DNA of 64,000 nt from a virus, in IMG/VR virus record IMGVR_UViG_3300030012_002750, positions 1 to 64,000 of that record. The stretch is one strand, 5' to 3'. A program made the translations under genes and the position numbers. The stretch's first letter is position 1; every line of letters begins with the position of its first letter. Shown here piece by piece: positions 17,611-25,700 of the stretch. A model generated the notes under the pieces. That model had not been told where the DNA came from, ran no database searches, and worked only from the letters and a program-made list of their open reading frames with translations.

Positions 17611-18284
17611 CAGTAGAAAAAAACTTGAATCGTTGGTTTAAGGAGAAGTGGGTCGATGTTTCTCGTAAAAATAAAGACGGCTCACACCCTCCATGCGGTC
17701 GAAGCAAAGCCAAGACTTCAAGCAAAGGTTATCCTAAATGTCGTCCTTCCGTCAAGGTATCAAGTAAAACTCCAAAGACTTCCGGCTCTATGTCCGAGGG
17801 TCAAAAACGCGCGGCAACAAAACGCAAGCGCAGTAAAAAACAAGGTGTGGGTGGGAAGCCCACGGTGGTAAAAATGGAATATGAATACATTATGCACGAA
17901 CCAATAACAGCAGAAGAGTTAGCGATGATGAACGACGAAGATATAGCGAAAGAGGTATCTTTTTGTGATTGTTGCTCACCGTTTGACATAGCAACTTCTG
18001 TATTGAAAGCCAAGAAAAAAAGCAAGCCATTTCATGGTTACAACCCGAATAAGCACAGTCGTAAAGGTGGGCTAAATGCCAAAGGACGCGCCGCCGCAAA
18101 GCGTAAGAGTGGTGCTAATCTTAAACCCCCTGTAACTACCAAACCAAGTAAATTAAAACCGGGCGGCAAGAAGGCTAAAAGGCGTAAATCATTTTGCGCG
18201 AGAATGAGTGGTGTTAAAGGACCGACCAGTAAAGGAGGCAAATTGACTCCTAAAGGTGCGGCGTTGAAAAGATGGAATTGTTGA
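17607..18284 (+). CDS. Basic DUF5872/DUF6321-like protein
   Basis: 225 aa. The N-terminal part (WFKEKWVDVSR, then DGSHPPCGRS and GYPKCRPS, about residues 10-55) has the pattern I associate with DUF5872. The C-terminal part (GGLNAKGRAAAKR, then KSFCARMSGVKGP and ending ALKRWNC, about 155-225) matches DUF6321. Both occur in marine tailed phages and large DNA viruses, often joined. A middle acidic segment contains FCDCC. It is strongly basic overall, so DNA association in the particle is plausible; no biochemical role is known to me. Family assignment is from memory of motifs. Confidence 0.75.
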   Translation: MTVEKNLNRWFKEKWVDVSRKNKDGSHPPCGRSKAKTSSKGYPKCRPSVKVSSKTPKTSGSMSEGQKRAATKRKRSKKQGVGGKPTVVKMEYEYIMHEPITAEELAMMNDEDIAKEVSFCDCCSPFDIATSVLKAKKKSKPFHGYNPNKHSRKGGLNAKGRAAAKRKSGANLKPPVTTKPSKLKPGGKKAKRRKSFCARMSGVKGPTSKGGKLTPKGAALKRWNC

Positions 18285-18285
18285 A

Positions 18286-18408
18286 ATGTTTGAATATTGC
18301 GGGTGGTGCTATGTTGATGAAAGCGTCTATCCGTTCGGGCTATGTAAGAAGTGTTGGATTAAGTATGGTAAACCTCAACCAATGAATGTGAAAGGTGAGG
18401 CAACATGA
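18286..18408 (+). CDS. 40-aa CxxC zinc-ribbon peptide
   Basis: It begins one base after the previous stop and ends in an ATGA overlap with the next start. CGWC and CKKC pairs 15 residues apart make a minimal zinc ribbon. AAAGGTGAGG near its end serves as ribosome site for the next gene. Too short for homology recognition. Confidence 0.6.
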   Translation: MFEYCGWCYVDESVYPFGLCKKCWIKYGKPQPMNVKGEAT

Positions 18409-19796
18409 TTATTGATTTATCCGATGAAAATACTTTCATTGATATGATATTGAAAAATACTATACAGGGTGCATCATTTGGTGATGCGCCACAACCAATT
18501 AATCAAGGTCAAGGACAAGCAAACGCTAATCCAACACCACCAAAGCCCAACGAAACTGGTGAGCAAGAAGAAAAAGACAAAATAAAACAAGTGGTGCAAG
18601 AACAACTCAAGCGTTCATTACCCGATGGAGGTTGGTTTCAATCAATGTTTGGTCGCGGTGCTGGTGATTTAGTTAAAGATTTGAGATTGGCGCGGCGTGA
18701 ACATAAAGACATGCGCGATGCTATCGACCACGCTATCGACGCTATTCGCATTGCTAAAAAACAAGAGGTTGAGGCTACCCTTCAATCAATTGAATGGATT
18801 GGTAAGCACGAAGATACAGTTAGAAATTTAGGTATTAGTGAGCGTGATTTACAAGCGTTGCGCAAACATGGTGTAAATCGCGAATATGCACTTCGCCGCG
18901 CTTGTGTTCAATGGGAGAAAGCAAATGATATTATCAGTAAATTGCTTTTGATAGATGGGGAATTCAATGATGAACAAAGGCAAATGTGGGTTGACGCACA
19001 ACAATTAAAAAAGAATTCTAAGAAAGAATGGAAAAATAGTTTGCACTCGATTGACAACATCAAAAAAAGTGAAGCGATATGGTTGACTAAAGCAACATCA
19101 ATACTTGAAAAGCGGGGTCCGTTATCAGCGAGAGAACTTGTTGGTAGTATGAGCGGAGTGAAAAGTTTAACTACACAGAAATTGAGCGCGCTCTTCAAAA
19201 TGCATGGAGTTGAATATGATATTGAAAAGATTGGCGCATCATGGGGTATAGTTCGCGATGACACAGTTATTTTCAAAGATGTATGGGCTTACGCCGCTGG
19301 ATTTCTTGACGCTGATGGTTATATTACAATCACTAAGCGTCTTGAGCCAAGGGCTGGGTTTATAGCCACAGGAGAAAGAGGTAAGATGCATTGTGAACAA
19401 TTACACAAGGCTCTTGGATGCGGTGTTCTTCAAACAGATTTGAAGATTCATAAAAATAGCAGACGAACGCAACATAGATTACAGTTTTATAGTGAGAATG
19501 ATTTAAGGAAATTAATGAAAGGTTTGCGTCCACACCTCCGAATGAAAAAAGGTCAAGCGGGTGCTGTTCTTGAGTTGCTTAATTTGCGCGGTCGCAAAAC
19601 TGACATTATCAAATCTCGACGCGATGAATTGTATCGTATAGTAAAATGGTTAAACTGGAAAGATGTGCCGGACAAGCGTGAAGAATTGCTTAAAGAGTGG
19701 AACATTGATGAACTCGGACTTCATGCGATGTTTAATCGGGATGGCGAAACCCTGCGTCTTCTTGACGACGCTAACCGACTTGTGGAGATGATGTGA
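18405..19796 (+). CDS. 463-aa protein with C-terminal LAGLIDADG endonuclease-like domain
   Basis: Residues 1-60 are Gln/Pro-rich and disordered. Residues 60-215 are helical and highly charged, unknown. Residues 220-290 resemble a winged-helix. Residues 294-306 (WAYAAGFLDADGY) are a clear LAGLIDADG-type motif with both acidic residues, followed by an alpha/beta region to about 420 that fits one homing-endonuclease half-domain. Such enzymes cut DNA as dimers and are usually free-standing or in introns and inteins. Here the domain is fused in frame to an unrelated N-terminus, and both gene ends overlap neighbours, so it looks domesticated. It is coupled to the portal gene. Confidence 0.75.
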   Translation: MIIDLSDENTFIDMILKNTIQGASFGDAPQPINQGQGQANANPTPPKPNETGEQEEKDKIKQVVQEQLKRSLPDGGWFQSMFGRGAGDLVKDLRLARREHKDMRDAIDHAIDAIRIAKKQEVEATLQSIEWIGKHEDTVRNLGISERDLQALRKHGVNREYALRRACVQWEKANDIISKLLLIDGEFNDEQRQMWVDAQQLKKNSKKEWKNSLHSIDNIKKSEAIWLTKATSILEKRGPLSARELVGSMSGVKSLTTQKLSALFKMHGVEYDIEKIGASWGIVRDDTVIFKDVWAYAAGFLDADGYITITKRLEPRAGFIATGERGKMHCEQLHKALGCGVLQTDLKIHKNSRRTQHRLQFYSENDLRKLMKGLRPHLRMKKGQAGAVLELLNLRGRKTDIIKSRRDELYRIVKWLNWKDVPDKREELLKEWNIDELGLHAMFNRDGETLRLLDDANRLVEMM

Positions 19797-21637
19797 TGGT
19801 AGAAGAGAAAGGCTTAGTTGGTCGTTTTTTGTCAAGATTGACTAAACCGTTCAGTCGGCGAACAACACCCGAACCACAAATGCCTCTTTGGAAAACTGGT
19901 ATCCAAGAACCCGTCTTGGTTCAAGGTGTATCAATCCCTGCTCTTTACGCAACAGTTCAAGAGTCAATAATTTTGAGAACAACAATCAATACTTTATGTC
20001 AAGAAATATTCCGTCGCGGTTATTATTGGGAGAAAAAATTCCATAAGAAATGCACTAATTGTCAAGAAGAATATCAACACGATACAGTCAATGAATGTCG
20101 TATTTGTGGTAATGAAGAATTCGATAGCCCCGATGCTGACCAAATACTATACCCGCGCTGGTTGTTGAAGCAACGCAACAGTATGGACCAATCATTTATT
20201 GAAGTGATGAAAGAGATTGAATGGGATTTAGATATTGTCGATGATGCATTTTTACTGCTCATCAAAGAATACTTCATTGACCCAAAAAGTGGTGAGATTG
20301 AGTTTTTCCGAGTCAAAGAATTAGTGCGTGGCGACCCAACATTCATGCGAATTGTAGCAGATAAAGCGGGTAAGCGCGGAGGTAGATATTTGCTATGCCC
20401 TGTTCATCGCGACAAAACATACCCGCATAACGGCAACCATAGCAAGTGTGATGTGTGTTCTCTTCCTCTTCAAGATGTTCATTATATCAATACAGCAGGT
20501 AGTGGTAAAACGCAATATTATCTTGACGGTGAAGTATTACACTTGTCCAAATTTAATCCTACCAAACTATACGGTCGTTCACCCGTCGCGAGTATGTGGA
20601 GGCAAGCGCAATCACTTACTGCTATGGATAATTATATTTATCTCGCATACCAAAAGCGAAGAATACCGCGTGGTGTTCTTGCAATCACTACTGACAATAT
20701 TCAATCAACTGCTTCATTTTGGAAGGGAGCAGAAGAAAAAATGGAGCGCGACCCGCACTATATACCGAAAGTTGGTGTTGAATCTTCATCGGGTCGTGGT
20801 AAAGTTGAGTTTGTTCGCTTCATGGATAGTCTTGATGAGATGCAATACGCGCAAGTCCGTGATGAGATAAGAATGCGTATCGCGGCGTTTTATGGTGTAT
20901 CTAATGTTTTTATGATGGACGCTGGTAAGTCCGGTGGTTTGAACAATGAAGGTATGCAAATCCTTGTGACAAATCGGGCAGTCGAGTCCGGTCAAAAATT
21001 ATATTCACGCGAATTATTCCCAAGAATGTTAGACCAAATGGGAGTTGAAGATTGGTGTTTAACATTATATCCGAATGAAGAAGAAGATGAAATTACACGA
21101 CTTCGCCGCGATGAACAGGAAGTTAACATCGCACAGCGTATGCAAGCACTTGGATTCCAACCGGAATTGACAGAAGATGCAGGTCGCGATATACGCTTTG
21201 TCTATAAGAAACCCGACCCACAAGAAGCCATGATGCAACAACAAGGTGGCGCGATGGGCGGTGCAATGCCACCGGGAGGCGGTATGCCGCCGGGTGGCGG
21301 TATGGCTCCACCAATGCCGCCGGGGGGCGGTGGCATACCTCCACAGGGTGGGGGCGCGATGATGCCGCCGGGGGTAGGGGCTTCTCCACCGGCAGGGGGA
21401 GCGTCCCCACCCGGAGGTGGTCAAATAATGATGATGGAGAAAGCAATCGGGTTAGGTGAAGGAACAGGTCAACGCGACCGTGGCCCTGCACCTATTAGTT
21501 CCGAAACTCATCAATCCGGCGCACCTTCCACTAAGAAAAATCAGCGCGGTGCTAAGAAGACACCGTTAGAGCAAGCACTTGATAGTGTTCAAGCCGCGAA
21601 AGACCCAACTAATAAAGAAAAAGAAAGTGGTTTTTAG
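19796..21637 (+). CDS. Portal protein with zinc-ribbon insertions
   Basis: 613 aa from ATG 19796 (TGATG overlap; GTG 19793 is possible). The portal forms the dodecameric ring through which the terminase pumps DNA. The core is portal-like: an N-terminal segment before residue 70, and the stem/clip region with SPVASMWRQAQSLTAMDNY (about 264-282). A conserved GVSNVFMMDAGKSGG comes later, near residues 368-382. Two Cys clusters are inserted: CTNC...CRIC (86, 89, 101, 104) and CPVH...CDVC (201, 204, 218, 221). The C-terminal about 130 residues are disordered, with PPGGG repeats and a basic tail. It is about 100 residues longer than compact portals because of these additions. Confidence 0.85.
   Translation: MVEEKGLVGRFLSRLTKPFSRRTTPEPQMPLWKTGIQEPVLVQGVSIPALYATVQESIILRTTINTLCQEIFRRGYYWEKKFHKKCTNCQEEYQHDTVNECRICGNEEFDSPDADQILYPRWLLKQRNSMDQSFIEVMKEIEWDLDIVDDAFLLLIKEYFIDPKSGEIEFFRVKELVRGDPTFMRIVADKAGKRGGRYLLCPVHRDKTYPHNGNHSKCDVCSLPLQDVHYINTAGSGKTQYYLDGEVLHLSKFNPTKLYGRSPVASMWRQAQSLTAMDNYIYLAYQKRRIPRGVLAITTDNIQSTASFWKGAEEKMERDPHYIPKVGVESSSGRGKVEFVRFMDSLDEMQYAQVRDEIRMRIAAFYGVSNVFMMDAGKSGGLNNEGMQILVTNRAVESGQKLYSRELFPRMLDQMGVEDWCLTLYPNEEEDEITRLRRDEQEVNIAQRMQALGFQPELTEDAGRDIRFVYKKPDPQEAMMQQQGGAMGGAMPPGGGMPPGGGMAPPMPPGGGGIPPQGGGAMMPPGVGASPPAGGASPPGGGQIMMMEKAIGLGEGTGQRDRGPAPISSETHQSGAPSTKKNQRGAKKTPLEQALDSVQAAKDPTNKEKESGF
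21241..21420 (+). repeat. GC-rich low-complexity tract encoding PPGGG repeats
   Basis: Repeated CCGCCGGGnGGCGG-like units encode Met/Pro/Gly-rich repeats (MPPGGG, PPQGGG, SPPGGG) in the portal C-terminus. The composition is sharply more GC-rich than flanking coding sequence. Confidence 0.8.
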
Positions 21638-21674
21638 GGATAAGTTAAAGACTTAGCCGCGCCTCGTCCACCGC

Positions 21675-22016
21675 ATGAGCCTATTAGCAAAGATGGACCC
21701 AATAGTTCGCAAATTAGAAACTGCGGTAGCAGAATTCAAGGTTGCGCTCGCAAATAATGACTTAGTATCAGCCGAACAATTTTTGAGAAGCATACAATCA
21801 ACAAGTGATTATCTTGCTGATGATGTAACAGAAATCTACAAGTCACAAAATGGCGGAGATAAAACTCTTGGTGTAAATGATAGATTTGCTGGTGGCTTCC
21901 CCGTCGCACAATTTAACAGCACACAAGGTGTTATCGCGAAATCCGAGGATAGACCGTTGGGATACATAGGGCCGGACAGAATTGGTGGATATTTTAAGAA
22001 GCAAGGACAGGTGTAA
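21675..22016 (+). CDS. Uncharacterised 113-aa protein
   Basis: Starts at ATG 21675 after a 37-base gap with no good SD. The N-terminal 60 residues form predicted helices (coiled-coil-like LETAVAEFKVALANNDLVSAEQFL). The C-terminus has Gly/Asp-rich loops ending in GYIGPDRIGGYFKKQG. Its position between portal and the ligase-like giant protein suggests a head-associated role. No family recognised. Confidence 0.65.
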   Translation: MSLLAKMDPIVRKLETAVAEFKVALANNDLVSAEQFLRSIQSTSDYLADDVTEIYKSQNGGDKTLGVNDRFAGGFPVAQFNSTQGVIAKSEDRPLGYIGPDRIGGYFKKQGQV

Positions 22017-22018
22017 GC

Positions 22019-22363
22019 GTGGCAGAAGACACCGACGCAATGGTGCTGATGAAGGCTCTTATCACTAAAATGGAGTCCATGGACGCTGAAATTAACGCTA
22101 TGCGAAAAAGTATAGACACACCGGAGATGTTACTAAAGCGTGCTGGTTTTGTAAAAGCCAACACCCCTGCTAATGAAGATGTGTGGGGCGACCCTCTCCG
22201 CGGCGACCGCGATTCTGTTATTAGCAAAGCCGCCGCCGCCATTGATGATGCAGGTATGAGTATGCCGGAGTCAAATGAAGCATGGCATGATATGTCTTGG
22301 GAAGAAATTCACGCGATGGCTGACACCGCCGCGCAAGCAGAAGGAAGGAGGATTGACCAATGA
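22019..22363 (+). CDS. 114-aa protein with C-terminal MSWEEIH tag
   Basis: GTG start at 22019. The N-terminus is a coiled-coil-like helix (MVLMKALITKMESMDAEINAMRKS); the C-terminus ends in MSWEEIHAMADTAAQAEG. The same pattern, MSWDDVHRLANKALKGG, closes the prohead protease/scaffold protein at 30166, so the two may share a binding partner. Overlaps the next gene by four bases. Function unknown. Confidence 0.65.
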   Translation: MAEDTDAMVLMKALITKMESMDAEINAMRKSIDTPEMLLKRAGFVKANTPANEDVWGDPLRGDRDSVISKAAAAIDDAGMSMPESNEAWHDMSWEEIHAMADTAAQAEGRRIDQ

Positions 22364-22716
22364 AACCAATAAAAGTTGAAGCAGGGCAACTTGCCCCCGA
22401 TGTTGACCAGTTACTTGAGAAAGCCAACAAATTGATGGAAAAGGCAGAACAAAAAGAAACTGATAAGTTTGGTTCGGAACATGCTGATTTGTTTGTGAAT
22501 GTCACAGGTAAAGACAAACCCGTTAAGACTGGTTATTATGATACTAACCAGCGACGCATAGAAGTCAAAGATGTTGCCAAAACAAAACCGAAGATGGAGA
22601 ATGTCAATTTAACTCCTATTGGTTATCCATATCCACTTGAGGCGCGTGAAAACAAGAAGGGCGACCCATCGGACAAAAACCCTCCATCAGCATACAACCT
22701 CACAGATTATCTATGA
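22360..22716 (+). CDS. Uncharacterised 118-aa protein
   Basis: ATG at 22360 inside the upstream stop region, with AAGGAGG upstream. It is hydrophilic: an N-terminal helix (DVDQLLEKANKLMEKAEQKE), then a Lys/Pro-rich extended part ending in SAYNLTDYL. It is coupled to its neighbours in the portal-protease interval. No family recognised. Confidence 0.6.
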   Translation: MKPIKVEAGQLAPDVDQLLEKANKLMEKAEQKETDKFGSEHADLFVNVTGKDKPVKTGYYDTNQRRIEVKDVAKTKPKMENVNLTPIGYPYPLEARENKKGDPSDKNPPSAYNLTDYL

Positions 22717-22727
22717 GGTGATGAAGT

Positions 22728-25700
22728 GTGCGCGAAGATGCTTTTCAATATCATCAACGCGTGGTAAATGATTTTGCGCAAGCGATTATCAACAAACAAG
22801 ATGCTCGCGACGAAGCAGTTAATGTTTTACTAAGTGCGAATAACTTAGAGAATCATGGGTATTTACATATACCGTTTAGAGAAGAAGCAGAAAACTTCCT
22901 CAAAGGACCACAATTACAAATAAAAACTCCAACTGAAAAAGGCATGGAGAGAATTTTCTCCGGTGGTGAAACAAGGGCTGAACCTGCACCCCAGCGACAC
23001 CACAAGCCACGACAGTTGTTCAATAGCGATAAATGGAGCGAGGCTAATGAGAATCTAAACGAAGATGAAATTGACAAGATGGTTAGAAAATTAGTAGGCT
23101 TCCGTTTTGAAGATAGTATCCCAAACCTAAGAGATTTTAGTTCCGATGAAATTATTGGCAACCATTCCAAATTCAAAACATTAGGTCTTCACCCTCCACG
23201 CGCAGGTGAAATTTCTTACAACGAGAAACCGTTATGGCAACAATTAGCGAGATTTCTTTTCAGTAATAACGGAGCAAACGCTGAAAGACTACACGATGCG
23301 ATGGTGAAGACAGCAAAGGGTTTGCACCCTGTCTTGAAACAAATACATCATTTTGGTGATTGGAGAGGTAATAATGCTTCTATTCTAAAAATATTCAACC
23401 GTGGGTTAGAAGATTTCAAAGAATCGTTTGCTAAAAAGTTTGGACACGCGCACCCTGTATTATCACATGAGCAATTAAATGAGTTGTTTTTAAGACAAAA
23501 GTTTTGGGAGAATGAAGGTGTATCGCGCCAACAAGCGTTTGACATATTATACAATGACGGAGGATTCCCTCGTAGGTTTTCGGACGAAGGTGATACAACG
23601 CCTGTTGAACAGTTACGCGCTATCGCTGACGCTAAAAGAAAAAGGCGGTCAAGACCAATGGAAGGTGAAGAAAATCATGGTATAGTTGGCGATGATGCTT
23701 GGCGATATGGTATTGCTTTACTTCCCTACGATGATATTTACAGAATTAAAAAGTGGCTTTTAACAACCAACGGTGGTATGAAAGATGATGGGACAGTTGG
23801 TAATGATGATGTGATTAAAGATATTCTTGGACCCGACGCGAGAGGATACATGGCTAACCACGCGTTCATGATAGATAATATGCTTAACGAGTTATACGCT
23901 GGTAATCCTTTGAAAAACGGTATGAGTCATGTATTACCTAATCGCTTTACTGCTAAAGGAAGAGCAGAAATGAAGAAGCAAATGGCTCAAAGAGAACAAG
24001 ATTTGACAAAGAAGTTTGAAAGAAACAATTGGTCTAATATTGATGCTGATACTCTTCAATCAGCGTTGGCGGGTTTTGACATAAAAACCATGGTGAAGAA
24101 ATATGCTGATAAAGCCAATGCTGAAATAATAGATGATGGTGGTTTATATCCACATATTGACCATAGTGAATATGGCTCTTTCATTTACATGTCGCCCGAC
24201 TTTGAACCTCGCGACATGAAAAGTTTGGTTAATCATAATTTCTTTGAAAAAGAAGAATTGAAAGACATAATAAAAGTAAGCGCGAATCTTGTTGGACAAA
24301 GTGAATACGCAGATAGTATTCGCGAAACTGTTGCTGGATATACTCATAGTCATAATGTTGATGGGGAGTTTAGTATGCTTGACAAACCCGAAGTAAATTT
24401 AACTCCGTTGGGTATTTTGATGGAAGGTGTCGGCACCAAAAGAGGTAGTGCTGGTGGTGAATCCGGTGACTTTGGTGTTGCTTACGATAATGCTTTTCCT
24501 AATATCTTCCGCGTTGAGTTGCCCGAAACAGCGTTTATGATACCGAGTAGGGGCTTGAAAGAAGGTGGTGGTAAAGCAAAGTCGGTTGAACAACAAGATG
24601 TTTTTGACCCTCAAAAAGAAAATGATGAGGGGCAGGTTGAACAAGATTTGTTGAGAGCGATGGACAAATATAATGTTGATAATAAAGATGAGATACTTGC
24701 GCGTTTTAGAAATGGTGAAGTGGTTAGTCTTGATGTTCCGCGAAAAGTAAAGACCACAGATGACATCGTTAATGAAATCATCAATCCTTACTCAAATGAA
24801 CTAAGAGAAGAAGAAGGAGTTGACCCGATAAGAGGTTTTGAAGGTATAGAGGCATACACCGAAGGTATGCCACAACTTAGAAGTCCATCATCATTAGGTA
24901 TGAATTCTTTTATGATGGCTCACAGCGATGCTTTGAATTTACTTCTAAGAAGCCATGTTGGGTTTTTGAGTAATGATAACAAATCCGTTCATAGCACAGA
25001 AGCCTCGTTAAAAACACCAAGATTCACCGCGCAGAAAGAAAGGATAAATAGTGAAAAAAGAGGCCGCAGAAGAATGCTTGACAGAAATCAAATGTCCGGT
25101 GGTAAAGGTTCGGGTCAAGCCGATACAGCAAGAGAATTTGGAACTAAGAAAGGTAATATTACCAATGAACTTAGAATGGCGATAGACGCGCTTTTACTTG
25201 GTTCGCACCATGCGCAACACATTCATGATGATGAATCGCTTGATTTGCTTACAGCGATTCTCAACGCGAAAAAAGGAGAAAGACTAAACATACTCAAGAA
25301 TGGTTCACACAAAGATATAATCGGTTATGGTGGAAGAACAGGCGAAGATATGGTTAAAGAAATACTGGAAGGTGTTGAAGAACCATCAAGGCTTGCGCTA
25401 TACAAAAAAGAAGATTTTGATAACCACCTCAACCATTTAATGAGTTTTGACAAACCCTATGAACTACCCGACCATCAAGTAAAAGGAATTAAATCAAGAA
25501 ATAGATTGATTCAAGAGATTAAAAATCTCGACCACGAATATCAACAAGCGCGCGAAAATGATGATGTTGACAAGATGGCTACTATCCAACAACGGATAGA
25601 AGGTATGTTGAACTCCGAAGATGATGTTGTTGGATATATGCACGACGAAGATGAAAATAAATTATCCGCGATTGTTGTCGGACCAAGCCCTGCTTCGCTT

